A stretch of DNA of 64,000 nt from Xylophilus sp. ASV27 (lineage in GTDB: Bacteria > Pseudomonadota > Gammaproteobacteria > Burkholderiales > Burkholderiaceae_C). Position 1 is the first letter of the stretch. Each line of letters begins with the position of its first letter. The DNA lies in NCBI RefSeq assembly GCF_016428875.1, contig NZ_JAELTO010000002.1, forward strand, positions 1 through 64,000, read 5' to 3'. Positions 8,828 through 17,175 of this stretch are shown here, piece by piece. The notes under the pieces are model-generated. The model searched no databases. It was given only the letters and a program-made list of their open reading frames with translations, and was not told the DNA's origin. The translations under genes were made by a program, and so were the position numbers.

Positions 8828-8912
8828 TTCGCGCTCCCCACCGCCACTCTCACGCGGCGGAGCGCGTGGAACGACGGATGGGCGTCCCTGACGTTGCGCT
8901 GGCCCCTGGCGG

Positions 8913-9794
8913 CTATGTTCTTTGGCGAATGAAGCCGATCGCCATCTGACCGAAGGCATCGTTGTCATCCCCCGTGAGCATGTGCCCCGCCCCCGGCACA
9001 TCGACGTGGCTCGCCCGCGGACACAGCGCCAGGAATTCGCGCACGGCCTCGTCGGTGACCACGTCGGAATGCGCGCCGCGCACCAGCAGCGTCGGCACCG
9101 CGAGCCGCCGCGCACACTGCGCCAGCCGCCGCGCGCGCGCCGCCAGGTCTTCCCGGCCGTCGAGAAAGCGCGGGTCCCAGTGCCAGTACAGGCGCCCGTC
9201 CGCGCCCTGGCGCAGATTCTTGGCCAGGCCCGCCGGGCTGCGCCGCCGGTGTGCCCGCGCACCCTGGTAGGCGCCGATGGCGTCCGCCGCCTCCTGCAGC
9301 GAAGCAAAGCCCTGCGCGTGGCGCGTCATGAAGCCGCGCACGCGCTCGAAACCGGCCGGCGCCGTGGTGTGCAAGACGTCGGCCAGGATCAGCGCGGCAG
9401 CCTGCACCACCGCTTCGCCCGTGGCCACCAGGCCCGTGATGCCACCCATCGAGGCGCCTATCAGCACCGGCCGGGCGGCAGCGCCCGCGCCGGCGATGCC
9501 GCGCAGCACGCAGGCCAGGTCCTGTGCCATCGCCGCATCGCCATAGTCGCCGCTGGGCACCCAGTCCGAATCGCCATGGCCGCGCGCGTCATAGGCCACG
9601 GCGTGGTAACCCGCCTGCGCCAGCGACAGCGCCGTGCGCCGCCACGAATGCCGCGTCTGCCCGCCGCCATGCAGCAGCACGACGGGCGGCGCGGACGGAT
9701 CGCCCCAACTGTCGCCGCACAGGCGGTTGCCGTGGGCGCCCGTCCAGGCGAGCTTGGGCCGGGGCGTGCCGGGAAGTGGCTTGAGCGGAGTCAT
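8913..9794 (-). CDS. Alpha/beta-fold hydrolase
   Basis: A 293-residue soluble hydrolase with the oxyanion loop HGGGQTRHSW, nucleophile elbow GASMGG, VRGAHSDVV (a likely acidic residue) and a late histidine in GAGHM. This is a full serine-hydrolase triad by position. It probably acts on an ester, lactone or CoA thioester, but the substrate is open. The ATG at 9794 gives a typical start. A longer in-frame extension to 9908 would run into the divergent IclR gene and is unlikely. Divergence from that regulator suggests it is a target. Confidence 0.88.
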   Translation of the reverse strand: MTPLKPLPGTPRPKLAWTGAHGNRLCGDSWGDPSAPPVVLLHGGGQTRHSWRRTALSLAQAGYHAVAYDARGHGDSDWVPSGDYGDAAMAQDLACVLRGIAGAGAAARPVLIGASMGGITGLVATGEAVVQAAALILADVLHTTAPAGFERVRGFMTRHAQGFASLQEAADAIGAYQGARAHRRRSPAGLAKNLRQGADGRLYWHWDPRFLDGREDLAARARRLAQCARRLAVPTLLVRGAHSDVVTDEAVREFLALCPRASHVDVPGAGHMLTGDDNDAFGQMAIGFIRQRT

Positions 9795-9883
9795 GGTTCG
9801 AGCAGATCCAGCAAAGAGAAAACCCCAATCGACTTTTTTCTTCCTTCGTATTCTAATGAATGTTAGTTTGATGAGAGTGTTCC

Positions 9884-10711
9884 ATGAACCGCAGCATGCA
9901 CCACCCATCTTCGCCCTCCCCTGATGGCCCCGGCCCGCGCCCGCGATCCGAGCGCTGCACCATCGTGACGCCCTTCGCCCGCGCCCTGTCCATTCTCTCG
10001 GCGTTCACGCCGCAGGACCGCTGGCTCTGCAACGGCGACCTGGTGGCACGCACCGGCCTGCCCGCATCGACGGTGACGCGCATGACGCGCACCCTGGTGA
10101 CGCTGGGCTACCTGCGCTGCGCCGCCGACACGCGCAGGTTCCGCCTGAGCCCGTCCGCCCTGGCCCTGGGCTACCGGGCCGCGGCGGACACCGAGATCCA
10201 CCGCGCCGCCAACCAGCGCATGAGCCAGTTCGCCGAACGCCACCAGGTGCACGTGCACCTGAGTTCCCGCGACCGGCTGGACCTGGTGGTGATCGACAGT
10301 TGCAGCACCAGCGCCCTGCCCGCATCGCTGCAGCCCGGCGTCGGCACCCGCCTGGGCCTGGCCTCGTCCGCCGCCGGCTGGGCGCTGCTGGCCAGCCTGC
10401 CCGATGCCGAGCGCCATTACCTGCTGCAAAGCGCCGCGCAGCATCCGCACGACGACGCGCGGCAGACGCGCCTGCGTTCGAGCGCAGCCATGGTGCAGGT
10501 GCGCAAGGACGGCTTCTGCGTGGCGCTGGGCGAATCGGGCCAGCCCATGACCATGGTGGCCGCGCCCATCCAGTTGCCGGACCAGGCCCCGCTGGCGGTG
10601 AGTTGCATGGCGCCGTCCATGCTCATGGGCCGCACCCGCAGCGTGCGCGAACTGGGGCCGGCCCTGGTGCGCATGGCCCAGGAAATCCAGCGCTCGCGGG
10701 GGCGGCCATGA
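9884..10711 (+). CDS. IclR-family transcriptional regulator
   Basis: The product has 275 residues with an N-terminal winged helix (ARTGLPASTVTRMTRTLVTL) and an effector domain with HVHLSSRDRLDLVVID. It is a clear paralogue of the regulator at 1405, sharing the unusual opening VTPFARALSILSAFTPQDRWL. The ATG at 9884 is followed by a proline/serine-rich leader of about 20 residues. The 89-bp divergent spacer contains CTAA-N6-TTAG at 9853-9866, a possible operator. The next gene overlaps its stop. Confidence 0.92.
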   Translation: MNRSMHHPSSPSPDGPGPRPRSERCTIVTPFARALSILSAFTPQDRWLCNGDLVARTGLPASTVTRMTRTLVTLGYLRCAADTRRFRLSPSALALGYRAAADTEIHRAANQRMSQFAERHQVHVHLSSRDRLDLVVIDSCSTSALPASLQPGVGTRLGLASSAAGWALLASLPDAERHYLLQSAAQHPHDDARQTRLRSSAAMVQVRKDGFCVALGESGQPMTMVAAPIQLPDQAPLAVSCMAPSMLMGRTRSVRELGPALVRMAQEIQRSRGRP

Positions 10712-11505
10712 GCGCTGCCGGGGCGCAGGCCGCCGAAAGCGCCACGCTGATGACTGTGGAGCGCGGGCTCGAAGTGCTGCGTGCCTTCCGCTCGGACCGC
10801 ACGCCACTCACCAATGCCGAACTGGTGCGGCGCACCGGCCTGCCCAAGGCCACCGTTTCGCGCCTGACCTCCACGCTGCTGCAGGTCGGCTTTCTGCGCC
10901 TGGTGCCGGGCCGGCGCGAGTTCGAGCTGTCGGCCGGCGCGCTGGGCATCGGCCATGCGTACCTGGCCACCAACGACATGCTGCAGGCCGCGCAGCCGCT
11001 GATGCAGGAGCTGGCGGACCGGCTCGACGTGTCGGTCGCGCTCGGCATCCAGGACGGCATCGACATCCTCTACGTGGGCTATCGCGTGAGCCGCAAGGTG
11101 GCCACGCTGCGGCTGGGCGTTGGCTCGGTGCTGCCCATGGGCGCCACCTCCATCGGCCGTGCCTACCTCTGGGGGCTGCCGCCCGGGCAGCAGCGCGCGT
11201 TGATCGAGGAGCACAAGCGCCGCGCGGGCGCGCAGGGCGAGGCGCTGGAGCAGTCGATCCGCGCCTCCTTCGCCGAACTGGCGCAGTCGGGCACCTGCGC
11301 CGTGCTGGGCGGCTACCAGCGCGGCACCTACGGCGTGGCTTTGCCGATCCGCGTGGGCCTCCAGGGCGCGCTCATGAGCCTGAGCTGCGGCAAGGCAGAC
11401 GTTGAGCTGGACCTGCGCTCGGAGCGCGAGCGCATCGCTCCCGCGCTCAAGGAAACGGCCGCGCGGCTCCAGGCGCTGCTGGCCGGGTTCGACAGCCATC
11501 TGTGA
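10708..11505 (+). CDS. IclR-family transcriptional regulator, second of a coupled pair
   Basis: This 265-residue regulator starts with an ATG that overlaps the TGA of the previous gene (ATGA), so the two are translated together. It has the helix-turn-helix RRTGLPKATVSRLTSTLLQV and an IclR effector domain ending in PIRVGLQGALMSLSCG. It belongs to a different subgroup from its partner, with an early MTVERGLEVLRAF block, so the pair is not a recent tandem duplicate. It may act on the convergent MmgE-racemase operon to its right. IclR proteins often sense aromatic or short carboxylic acids, but the ligand is unknown. Confidence 0.92.
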   Translation: MSAAGAQAAESATLMTVERGLEVLRAFRSDRTPLTNAELVRRTGLPKATVSRLTSTLLQVGFLRLVPGRREFELSAGALGIGHAYLATNDMLQAAQPLMQELADRLDVSVALGIQDGIDILYVGYRVSRKVATLRLGVGSVLPMGATSIGRAYLWGLPPGQQRALIEEHKRRAGAQGEALEQSIRASFAELAQSGTCAVLGGYQRGTYGVALPIRVGLQGALMSLSCGKADVELDLRSERERIAPALKETAARLQALLAGFDSHL

Positions 11506-11538
11506 CGGCCACCTGGCATCGCCCAGGGCGAAAGGCGC

Positions 11539-12957
11539 TCATCGCCGCGGAATCAGCGCCTGCGCCAATGCCCGTGCGCCCTGCCCGCCGTCCCAGATGC
11601 ACTTGCGCAAGCGTTCGCCGGTCGCAGCACCGCCCGCCAGGCCCAGCCCCTTGGCAAGGATCTGCTCCCTGGTCAGCGGCTTGCACGGCGTGCCCACGCT
11701 GTCCACGACCACGCTGGCGCGCTCGCTGCCGTCGCTGAAGCGCATGCGCACGCCCGTGGCGAAGTGCTGGGGGTAGTAGCTGCGCGTCAGTTCCTCGCTC
11801 AGCTCGAAACGCACTCTGTCAGCGATGCCGAGGATGGCGGCGTCGCCCAGATGCTCTTCGCCATAGGCGTCGTAGCGCCGCGGCCCGTAGGCCAGCGTGG
11901 CGCCCACGATGAACGGGGCGCTGTACTGCGCCGCCATGCTGCCCTCGGGCCGCCGCAGCATGTGCTGGTCGGCGATCAGTTGCGGGCCGCTGAGGGTGAT
12001 GCTCTCGATGGAATCCACCGGTGTGCTGAAGCCGTGGGTGACTTCGCGCAGTGCGTCGATGGTGGAGTGAAACAGCCGGCAGCACGCATAGGGCTTGAAG
12101 CTGATGTTGCGGATCTGCAGCGTGCCGGCGGGCTCGACCTGGCGCAGCGGGCCGCCGAACAGCGCCGCCAGCCCGTACGCGCCTTCGGCCACGCGGCGCG
12201 GCGCGGTGACGGCGGGCATGCGCGCGAACTCCGCCGCCAGCACGCCGTTGCGCGCGCCGAAGCCTGCGTGCGCGCGCTTGACCTCGCCGCCGCCCGGCTC
12301 GGCGGAGAACTGCATTGCGCCGCAGGCCTGCGACAGCGCATGGCCCCAGGCGGCGATCATTGCATCGGGCGCGACCGCTTCGCCACGCGCATAGGCATGC
12401 AGACAGGTGCAGGCGGTGGCCGCGCCAAAGGAGCCGAACACCGATGTCGGGTGAAAGCCGCGGTGCACCGTCTCCATGCCGCCCGCCGAAGCGCCCAGCA
12501 GGGCCATGGCCTCATAGCCCGCAGCCAGCGCGCGCAGCAGATCGGCCTGCGGCGCGCCGGCGGCGGCGCCCACGGCCAGCGCGGCGGGAATGATCGCGGC
12601 GCCGGGGTGGCTCAGGGTTTCGTCGTGCGTGTCGTCGAGTTCGAAGCTGTGGGCGGCCGTGCCGTGCACCAGCGCCGCCACCATGGGGTCGGCGCACCAG
12701 TCCGCGCCCAGCACGGGGCTGGCGCCGCTGCCGGCGAAGCGCTGCGCCCACTGCGCGATCTCGCGCGTCCAGGGCCGGGTGGCGCCCCACAGCGAGACGA
12801 TGAAGTTGTCCAGCAGCAGCCGGCGCGCGGCCTCGGTGTCGGCCTCGGAGAGCGGCATGTTCGCCACGCGGGCCACGTGGGCCGCGATGGCGGCGGTCAT
12901 GTGCGCGCTGGCCGGATCCTTCACGACCTCACGGGCCAGCTTCTGGGACACAGTCAC
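11539..12957 (-). CDS. MmgE/PrpD family protein
   Basis: A member of the 2-methylcitrate dehydratase / aconitate decarboxylase family. The all-helical N-terminal domain contains LLLDNFIVSLWGA and the family block ELDDTHDETLSHPGAAI. The lid domain follows after about residue 280. Its reaction is probably addition or removal of water or CO2 on a di- or tricarboxylic acid. The GTG at 12957 overlaps the racemase stop (GTGA) and gives 472 residues. An ATG at 12900 gives 453 and a more typical start. It is the last gene of the operon behind a CoA racemase and two TTT receptors. Confidence 0.87.
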   Translation of the reverse strand: MTVSQKLAREVVKDPASAHMTAAIAAHVARVANMPLSEADTEAARRLLLDNFIVSLWGATRPWTREIAQWAQRFAGSGASPVLGADWCADPMVAALVHGTAAHSFELDDTHDETLSHPGAAIIPAALAVGAAAGAPQADLLRALAAGYEAMALLGASAGGMETVHRGFHPTSVFGSFGAATACTCLHAYARGEAVAPDAMIAAWGHALSQACGAMQFSAEPGGGEVKRAHAGFGARNGVLAAEFARMPAVTAPRRVAEGAYGLAALFGGPLRQVEPAGTLQIRNISFKPYACCRLFHSTIDALREVTHGFSTPVDSIESITLSGPQLIADQHMLRRPEGSMAAQYSAPFIVGATLAYGPRRYDAYGEEHLGDAAILGIADRVRFELSEELTRSYYPQHFATGVRMRFSDGSERASVVVDSVGTPCKPLTREQILAKGLGLAGGAATGERLRKCIWDGGQGARALAQALIPRR

Positions 12958-14141
12958 CGCGCCAGCTCCGCATCGCCGGGCGACAGCGCTGCGCCGGCCT
13001 GGTGCAGCGCGTCGATCTCGAAGCTGGACAGGCCCCAGTCGCGCAGCACCTCGCGCGTGTGCTGGCCGGGCCGCGCGGGCGGGCGCTGGATCGCGCCTGG
13101 GGTGCGGCTGAAGCGTGGCGCGGGCGCGGGTTGCGCCACGCCGTCGACCTCGACGAAGGTGCCGCGCTGCTGAAGATGCGGGTGCGCGGGCGCCTCGGCC
13201 ATCGAGAGCACGGGCGTGATGCAGGATTCGCTGCCCTCGGCAAGCGCCACCCACTCGGCCTGCGTGCGGGTGCGGAACACTTCGGCGAACCGCGCCTGCA
13301 TGGCGGGCCAGCCGCTGCGATCGTGCTGCCCGGCCAGCGGCTCGTCCTGCAGCCCCATCACCGCCAGCGCGGCGCGGTAGAAGCGCGCTTCGTTCGCGGC
13401 GATGCTGACGTAGCTGCCGTCGCGGGTCTCGTACACGTTGTACCAGGGCGCGCCCGAGTCGAGCCGGTTGGTGCCGCGCTGGTCGCTCCAGTAGCCCGCG
13501 GCGCGCATGCCGTAGATCAGCGTCATGAGCGAGGCCGAGCCGTCGACCATGGCGGCATCCACCACCTGGCCGCGCCCGCTGCCGCGCGCCTCCAGGATGG
13601 CGCTGACCACGCCAAGCGCCAGGTAGAGCGAGCCGCCGCCGAAGTCGCCCACGAGGTTGAGCGGAATGGCAGGCGGCTCGCCCGCCCGGCCCACGGCATT
13701 GAGCACGCCCGTGAGCGAGATGTAGTTGATGTCATGCCCCGGCGCATGGGCCAGCGGCCCCGTCTGGCCCCAGCCGGTCATGCGGCCGTAGACCAGGCGC
13801 GGGTTGACGCCCAGGCAGGTCTCCGGCCCCAGTCCCAGGCGCTCGGCCACGCCGGGGCGAAAGCCCTCGATGAAGGCGTCGGCCTGCGCCACCAGGCGCA
13901 ACACGGCGGCGGCGGCCTCGGGCTTCTTCAGGTCCATCATCGCGCTGCGCCGGCCGCGGTTGAGCAGGTCGAAGCGCGCGGCGATGGGCGCGCCGCCGTC
14001 ATGCCCCGGCGGACGGTCGATGCGGATCACCTCGGCGCCCAGGTCGGCCAGCAGCATGCAGCAGAACGGGCCGGGGCCGATGCCGCCCAGCTCCACGATG
14101 CGGACGCCCGCCAGCGGGCCCTGTTTCCTCTTGTCGGTCAT
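12954..14141 (-). CDS. CaiB/BaiF family, alpha-methylacyl-CoA racemase-like
   Basis: The 395-residue protein has the racemase-type signature rather than the transferase one. H136 lies in GHDINYISLTG and D166 in NLVGDFGGG, matching the His/Asp pair that abstracts and returns the alpha proton in alpha-methylacyl-CoA racemase. It opens with GIGPGPFCCMLLADLGAEVIRID. Its ATG overlaps the DUF2889 stop and its own stop overlaps the MmgE start. A close paralogue is at 60392 and a broken one at 32357. Some such proteins act as transferases, so racemase activity is likely but not certain. Confidence 0.88.
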   Translation of the reverse strand: MTDKRKQGPLAGVRIVELGGIGPGPFCCMLLADLGAEVIRIDRPPGHDGGAPIAARFDLLNRGRRSAMMDLKKPEAAAAVLRLVAQADAFIEGFRPGVAERLGLGPETCLGVNPRLVYGRMTGWGQTGPLAHAPGHDINYISLTGVLNAVGRAGEPPAIPLNLVGDFGGGSLYLALGVVSAILEARGSGRGQVVDAAMVDGSASLMTLIYGMRAAGYWSDQRGTNRLDSGAPWYNVYETRDGSYVSIAANEARFYRAALAVMGLQDEPLAGQHDRSGWPAMQARFAEVFRTRTQAEWVALAEGSESCITPVLSMAEAPAHPHLQQRGTFVEVDGVAQPAPAPRFSRTPGAIQRPPARPGQHTREVLRDWGLSSFEIDALHQAGAALSPGDAELAR

Positions 14142-14710
14142 GCGTTTCCTTGGTTGTCACGTTCAGGAGCAGGCTTGTGGAACGCCGGCCACTGCAGCGC
14201 CACCAGTTCGCGCGAGGCGCCGTAGGCATAGCAACTGTCGATCTTGCGCGGCCGGCCATTGACATCCTTCTCGTCCACATGGCTGGTGCGCACCGAGTAA
14301 ATGGTCTGGAAGGCCGCGCTGGCCAGCGGCGCCATCATTTCCTTCAGATGCGTGCAGGTGTCGCCCGCGGGCAGGCGTTTGCGCAGTTCGCTATTCCATC
14401 CCGCGCCCATGCGCAATCCGACCAGCGCCTGCAAGGTATCGCCGCCGGCCGCGCACTCGCGGTAGGGGTAGGCTCGGATGGCCGTGGTGATCTCAAGGAT
14501 CACCATGTCCTCGCCGAACACCACCCGCAATCCGTGGTCATGGATGGTGTCGCCCGCCGGCACATGCCGCCCGCCGCTGGGCGGCGCGAAGTCGCAGGTC
14601 TTGCGGTCGGTGAGGCGCGCCTCGACCTCGAAAAGGCCATCGCTGCGGCGAAAACCGCGGAAATCGATGCGCCGGAAGTGCAGCTCCTCGCGCGTGACTT
14701 CTTCCGCCAT
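14138..14710 (-). CDS. DUF2889 family protein
   Basis: A 190-residue cytoplasmic protein with the pattern I associate with DUF2889: an early RRSDGLFEVEARLTDRK block and a central FGEDMVILEI. It has no signal peptide and no known catalytic motif. These proteins are seen near CoA racemases and acyl-CoA genes in betaproteobacteria, but I know of no proven role. It sits three bases after a TTT receptor and overlaps the racemase start, so it is translated as part of the same operon. Confidence 0.75.
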   Translation of the reverse strand: MAEEVTREELHFRRIDFRGFRRSDGLFEVEARLTDRKTCDFAPPSGGRHVPAGDTIHDHGLRVVFGEDMVILEITTAIRAYPYRECAAGGDTLQALVGLRMGAGWNSELRKRLPAGDTCTHLKEMMAPLASAAFQTIYSVRTSHVDEKDVNGRPRKIDSCYAYGASRELVALQWPAFHKPAPERDNQGNA

Positions 14711-14713
14711 GCC

Positions 14714-15676
14714 TCAAGCCCTGGTCAGTTGCACCAGGCGGCGCCAATGGGCCGCTTCGCCCGCGGCGGCCGCCCTGGCCTGCGCCGCGCCCTGGAAGTC
14801 CTGCTCCAGGTACTGAGCGGCGCAGAAGGCCATGAAGTCAGGCGTGGCGGCGATCGCGGCCAATGCGTCGGACAGCTTGCTGCGCACGGCATCGGGCGTA
14901 CCGCGCGGGGCCATCGCCCAGATGGGCGAGGTGAGCTCGTAGCCCTGGATGCCGGCCGACTCGTTCAGGGTGGGAACGCCGGGCAGATACACCGAGCGCC
15001 TGGCCGAGGTGATGGCCAGCAGGCGCAGCCGGCCGCTCTTGACCAGCGGCAAGGACGCCGCGCCCGAGAACGCGACGTGGACCTGTCCGCTGCCGGTTTC
15101 GATCATGGCCTGCGAGCCGTTGCGATACGGCGCATGCACCATCTCCACACCGGCGATGGACTCCAGCAGCGCGCCGCCCATGTGCGAGGGCGTGCCCTGC
15201 CCCGCCGAGGCGTAGGTGACCGAGCGCGGCGCGCGCCGGGACGCCACGACCACGTCGGCCACGCTCTTGAAGGGCGAATCCGGCGCGGTCACCATGAACA
15301 GTGGGGAGCTGGCCAGCCGGGCGACCGGCTCGAAGTCGGCCACCGGGTCGTAGGGCGTCTTGTCGATCAGCGGCGTGGTGTAGTGGGCCGAGAAGGTGAA
15401 CAGCAGCGTGTACCCGTCAGGCAACGCCTTGGCCACATAGTCCGTACCCACCGCCCCGCCGGCGCCGGGCTTGTTGTCAACGATGCAGGCCACGCTCCAC
15501 AACCTGTTCAGCGCCACGGACACCTGGCGGGCGACGAGATCGGTGCCGGCGCCCGCCGCGACCGGGACGATGAAGCGGATCGGGCGGTCGGGCCAGGGTG
15601 TCTGGGCGAATGCGTCCTGCGCCAGCAAGCTGACTGCGGCGGGCAGGCCGGCGAGGAATGATCGGCGGGAAGTCAT
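14714..15676 (-). CDS. TTT (Bug) family periplasmic solute receptor
   Basis: A 320-residue extracytoplasmic receptor of the tripartite tricarboxylate transporter type. RR at residues 3-4 followed by a hydrophobic stretch and AFAQ form a signal peptide. The mature protein has the family blocks PDRPIRFIVPVAAGAGTD and NKPGAGGAVGTDYVAK, which bind the carboxylate. The gene is between a second receptor and DUF2889. The tail, rich in alanine with WRRLVQLTRA, resembles the receptors at 46994 and 59415. No TctA/TctB gene accompanies it. Confidence 0.92.
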   Translation of the reverse strand: MTSRRSFLAGLPAAVSLLAQDAFAQTPWPDRPIRFIVPVAAGAGTDLVARQVSVALNRLWSVACIVDNKPGAGGAVGTDYVAKALPDGYTLLFTFSAHYTTPLIDKTPYDPVADFEPVARLASSPLFMVTAPDSPFKSVADVVVASRRAPRSVTYASAGQGTPSHMGGALLESIAGVEMVHAPYRNGSQAMIETGSGQVHVAFSGAASLPLVKSGRLRLLAITSARRSVYLPGVPTLNESAGIQGYELTSPIWAMAPRGTPDAVRSKLSDALAAIAATPDFMAFCAAQYLEQDFQGAAQARAAAAGEAAHWRRLVQLTRA

Positions 15677-15688
15677 GGGCGCTTTCTC

Positions 15689-16651
15689 TCAGCGCGCTAC
15701 GCCCAGCGCCTGCTTCCAGAAGCGCTCCAGCGATGCGACCTCTTCGCCGGCCTCGGCCAGCGTGGTCGGCGCGGGCTGAAGGGACATGCCGCTCAGCTTC
15801 TCGAGCACCGCCGGTTCGGCCAGCACCTTGCGCAAGGCGGCGTTGAACTCCTGCGCCATGTCCCTGGGCAGGTTCTTGGGCGCGAAGAAGCCGAGAAAGG
15901 TGTAGAACTCCAGCCCCTCAATGCCCAGTTCCTTGAAGGTCGGAACGTCGGGCAGCAGCGCCGAGCGCCGCGTGCCGGACACGGCGATCACCCGCGCCTT
16001 GCCCGAGCGGTGCACCGCCATGGCCTCGGGCATGCCCGTGATGCCCGCCGGCACCTGGGCGGCCATGACGTTCTGGATGACGGGCCCGGATCCGCTATAG
16101 GGAATGGCCGTCATGGCAACGCCCCAACGGCGGCCCAGGGCCTGGCCGATCAGCGTCGGAGCGCCGTCCGTGAACGGCACGCCGAAGGAGCGCAACGACG
16201 CATCGGCCTTGAGCGCGGCGGCGAAGCCTGCGAAGTCCTGGTAGGGCGCGCTCGCGGGAATGCTCAGCGTCCACACGGAGCGCGCGGCCTGCCCGAGCGC
16301 GGTGAAGTCCGCCGCCGCGTCATATCTGGCGGCGGGGGTGGTCAACGGCACGGTGATCAGCGAGTGATCGACGGTGAACAGCAGCGTGGCGCCGTTGGGC
16401 GCCGCGGCCTGCACGAACTGCGTGCCGATCTGTCCACTGGCGCCCGCCTTGTTCTCGATGAGCACGGACTGGCCCAGTTCCTTCGACAGCCCCTGCCCCA
16501 GCAGGCGCGCGAGCACGTCGGTGCCACCGCCTGCCGCGTAGGGCACGACGATCTTGATCGGCGCCTTGAACGTCTGGGCGAGTCCGGCGGCCGGCAACAG
16601 GCCGCCAACGGACGACACGGCGATGGCCGTGATGCATGCGAGTTTCTTCAT
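15689..16651 (-). CDS. TTT (Bug) family periplasmic solute receptor
   Basis: A 320-residue receptor from a different subgroup than its neighbour. The signal peptide MKKLACITAIAVSS...AGLAQ is of the Sec type. The binding region has KIVVPYAAGGGTDVLARLL and ENKAGASGQIGTQFV, and the C-terminal half has FTDGAPTLIGQALG. I used the ATG at 16651; an upstream extension to 16837 has no plausible signal peptide. It is the first gene of the minus-strand operon, so its promoter should lie in the repeat-rich gap on its left flank (16652 onward). Two unlike receptors in tandem may widen the ligand range. Confidence 0.9.
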   Translation of the reverse strand: MKKLACITAIAVSSVGGLLPAAGLAQTFKAPIKIVVPYAAGGGTDVLARLLGQGLSKELGQSVLIENKAGASGQIGTQFVQAAAPNGATLLFTVDHSLITVPLTTPAARYDAAADFTALGQAARSVWTLSIPASAPYQDFAGFAAALKADASLRSFGVPFTDGAPTLIGQALGRRWGVAMTAIPYSGSGPVIQNVMAAQVPAGITGMPEAMAVHRSGKARVIAVSGTRRSALLPDVPTFKELGIEGLEFYTFLGFFAPKNLPRDMAQEFNAALRKVLAEPAVLEKLSGMSLQPAPTTLAEAGEEVASLERFWKQALGVAR

Positions 16652-16712
16652 GACGCTCGTCTTCTGGGTTGCGAAGGGTGACCAGCGCCGCCCGCAGCAC
16701 ATGCAACCCCAA

Positions 16713-16873
16713 GGCAACGCTGAACAAGCCCCTCGCGTGTCGCGCGTCCCTGCCGTGGGCGGTCTGCGGCGTTGCAAATTCTCGCCATGGCGGCGGCCAT
16801 GGCTGCGGTTTGCGCCCTGCATTCCATCCCACACCAAGGCGCGCGCCAGCGCGGGGATTTGTTCAGCGTCGCC
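16713..16873. repeat. About 160-base imperfect palindrome
   Basis: The outer arms GGCAACGCTGAACAAG (16713-16728) and the complementary TTGTTCAGCGTCGCC (16859-16873) differ at few positions. The centre is a perfect CCATGG-N6-CCATGG at 16785-16802. Both pairs have the same midpoint near 16793, and partial complementarity runs between them. This could be a non-autonomous transposable element or a group-specific intergenic repeat. No transposase gene is inside. Confidence 0.65.
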
Positions 16874-16904
16874 CTAAGGCTCAAGATGCCGCGGAGCAGG
16901 CCAT

Positions 16905-17000
16905 GCCAGGACATCCGCAGAACCGGCTCCGCCGGTCCGCTGGATGTGCGCCCTCGCACGAGGAAGGCGAAGACGCGAAGCGCGCAGCCTGGGGGTGGTT
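16905..17000. repeat. Cluster of small hairpins
   Basis: Two clear stems are ACCGGC-TCC-GCCGGT (16922-16936), nested in an outer CATCC/GGATG pair, and CCTCG-CA-CGAGG (16951-16962). GCGAAGACGCGAAGCGCGC follows. The arrangement resembles repeats seen between genes in Acidovorax and relatives, from memory only. It may be a terminator region or a mobile repeat. Confidence 0.45.
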
Positions 17001-17036
17001 TCATTGCATGCAGATCTTCAAGGAACCGCGCCGCGC

Positions 17037-17080
17037 ATCCAAGTGAGGAATTCCGAAGCGGCGATTCGGGGATACCGAAT
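17037..17080. promoter_or_regulatory. Putative operator, copy 1 of a motif shared with 24059-24100
   Basis: The 31 bases from ATCCAAGTG to GATTC (17037-17067) match 24059-24089 at all but four positions. The matched stretch has GGAATTCCGAAGCG at its centre and is followed in both places by GG-N2-ACCGAA or ACGAA. It lies 96-139 bases upstream of the GMC gene. LysR from the same cluster (21878) is a candidate binder. That is inference. Confidence 0.5.
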
Positions 17081-17132
17081 ACCTAGGACAAACCCTTGAT
17101 CACCCAGAAGAACCGATGCAAGGCCATGAATT

Positions 17133-17152
17133 TATCTAACAATTACTAGATA
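17133..17152. promoter_or_regulatory. AT-rich palindrome TATCTA-N8-TAGATA
   Basis: A perfect six-base inverted repeat separated by eight bases, 23 bases upstream of the GMC start codon. It sits in the only AT-rich part of this region. Its place at the probable core promoter suggests an operator for a small regulator, but no cognate protein is evident. Confidence 0.35.
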
Positions 17153-17175
17153 GATTAAGCACTGGAAAGCAGGCA

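Larger units (their letters stand above)
16652..17175. other. 524-bp divergent non-coding region with palindromes and operators
   Basis: No reading frame here looks like a gene. From left to right it holds a spacer, a 160-base imperfect palindrome (16713-16873), a run of small hairpins (about 16905-17000), a conserved motif shared with the 24-kb promoter (17037-17080) and a short AT-rich palindrome (17133-17152) just before the GMC gene. It must contain promoters for the receptor operon on the left and the GMC operon on the right. Confidence 0.7.

Noticed and set aside
16652-17175. Small genes in the divergent gap
   Set aside because: Several frames of 100-125 codons exist but overlap the palindrome and hairpins, lack ribosome binding sites and match nothing.
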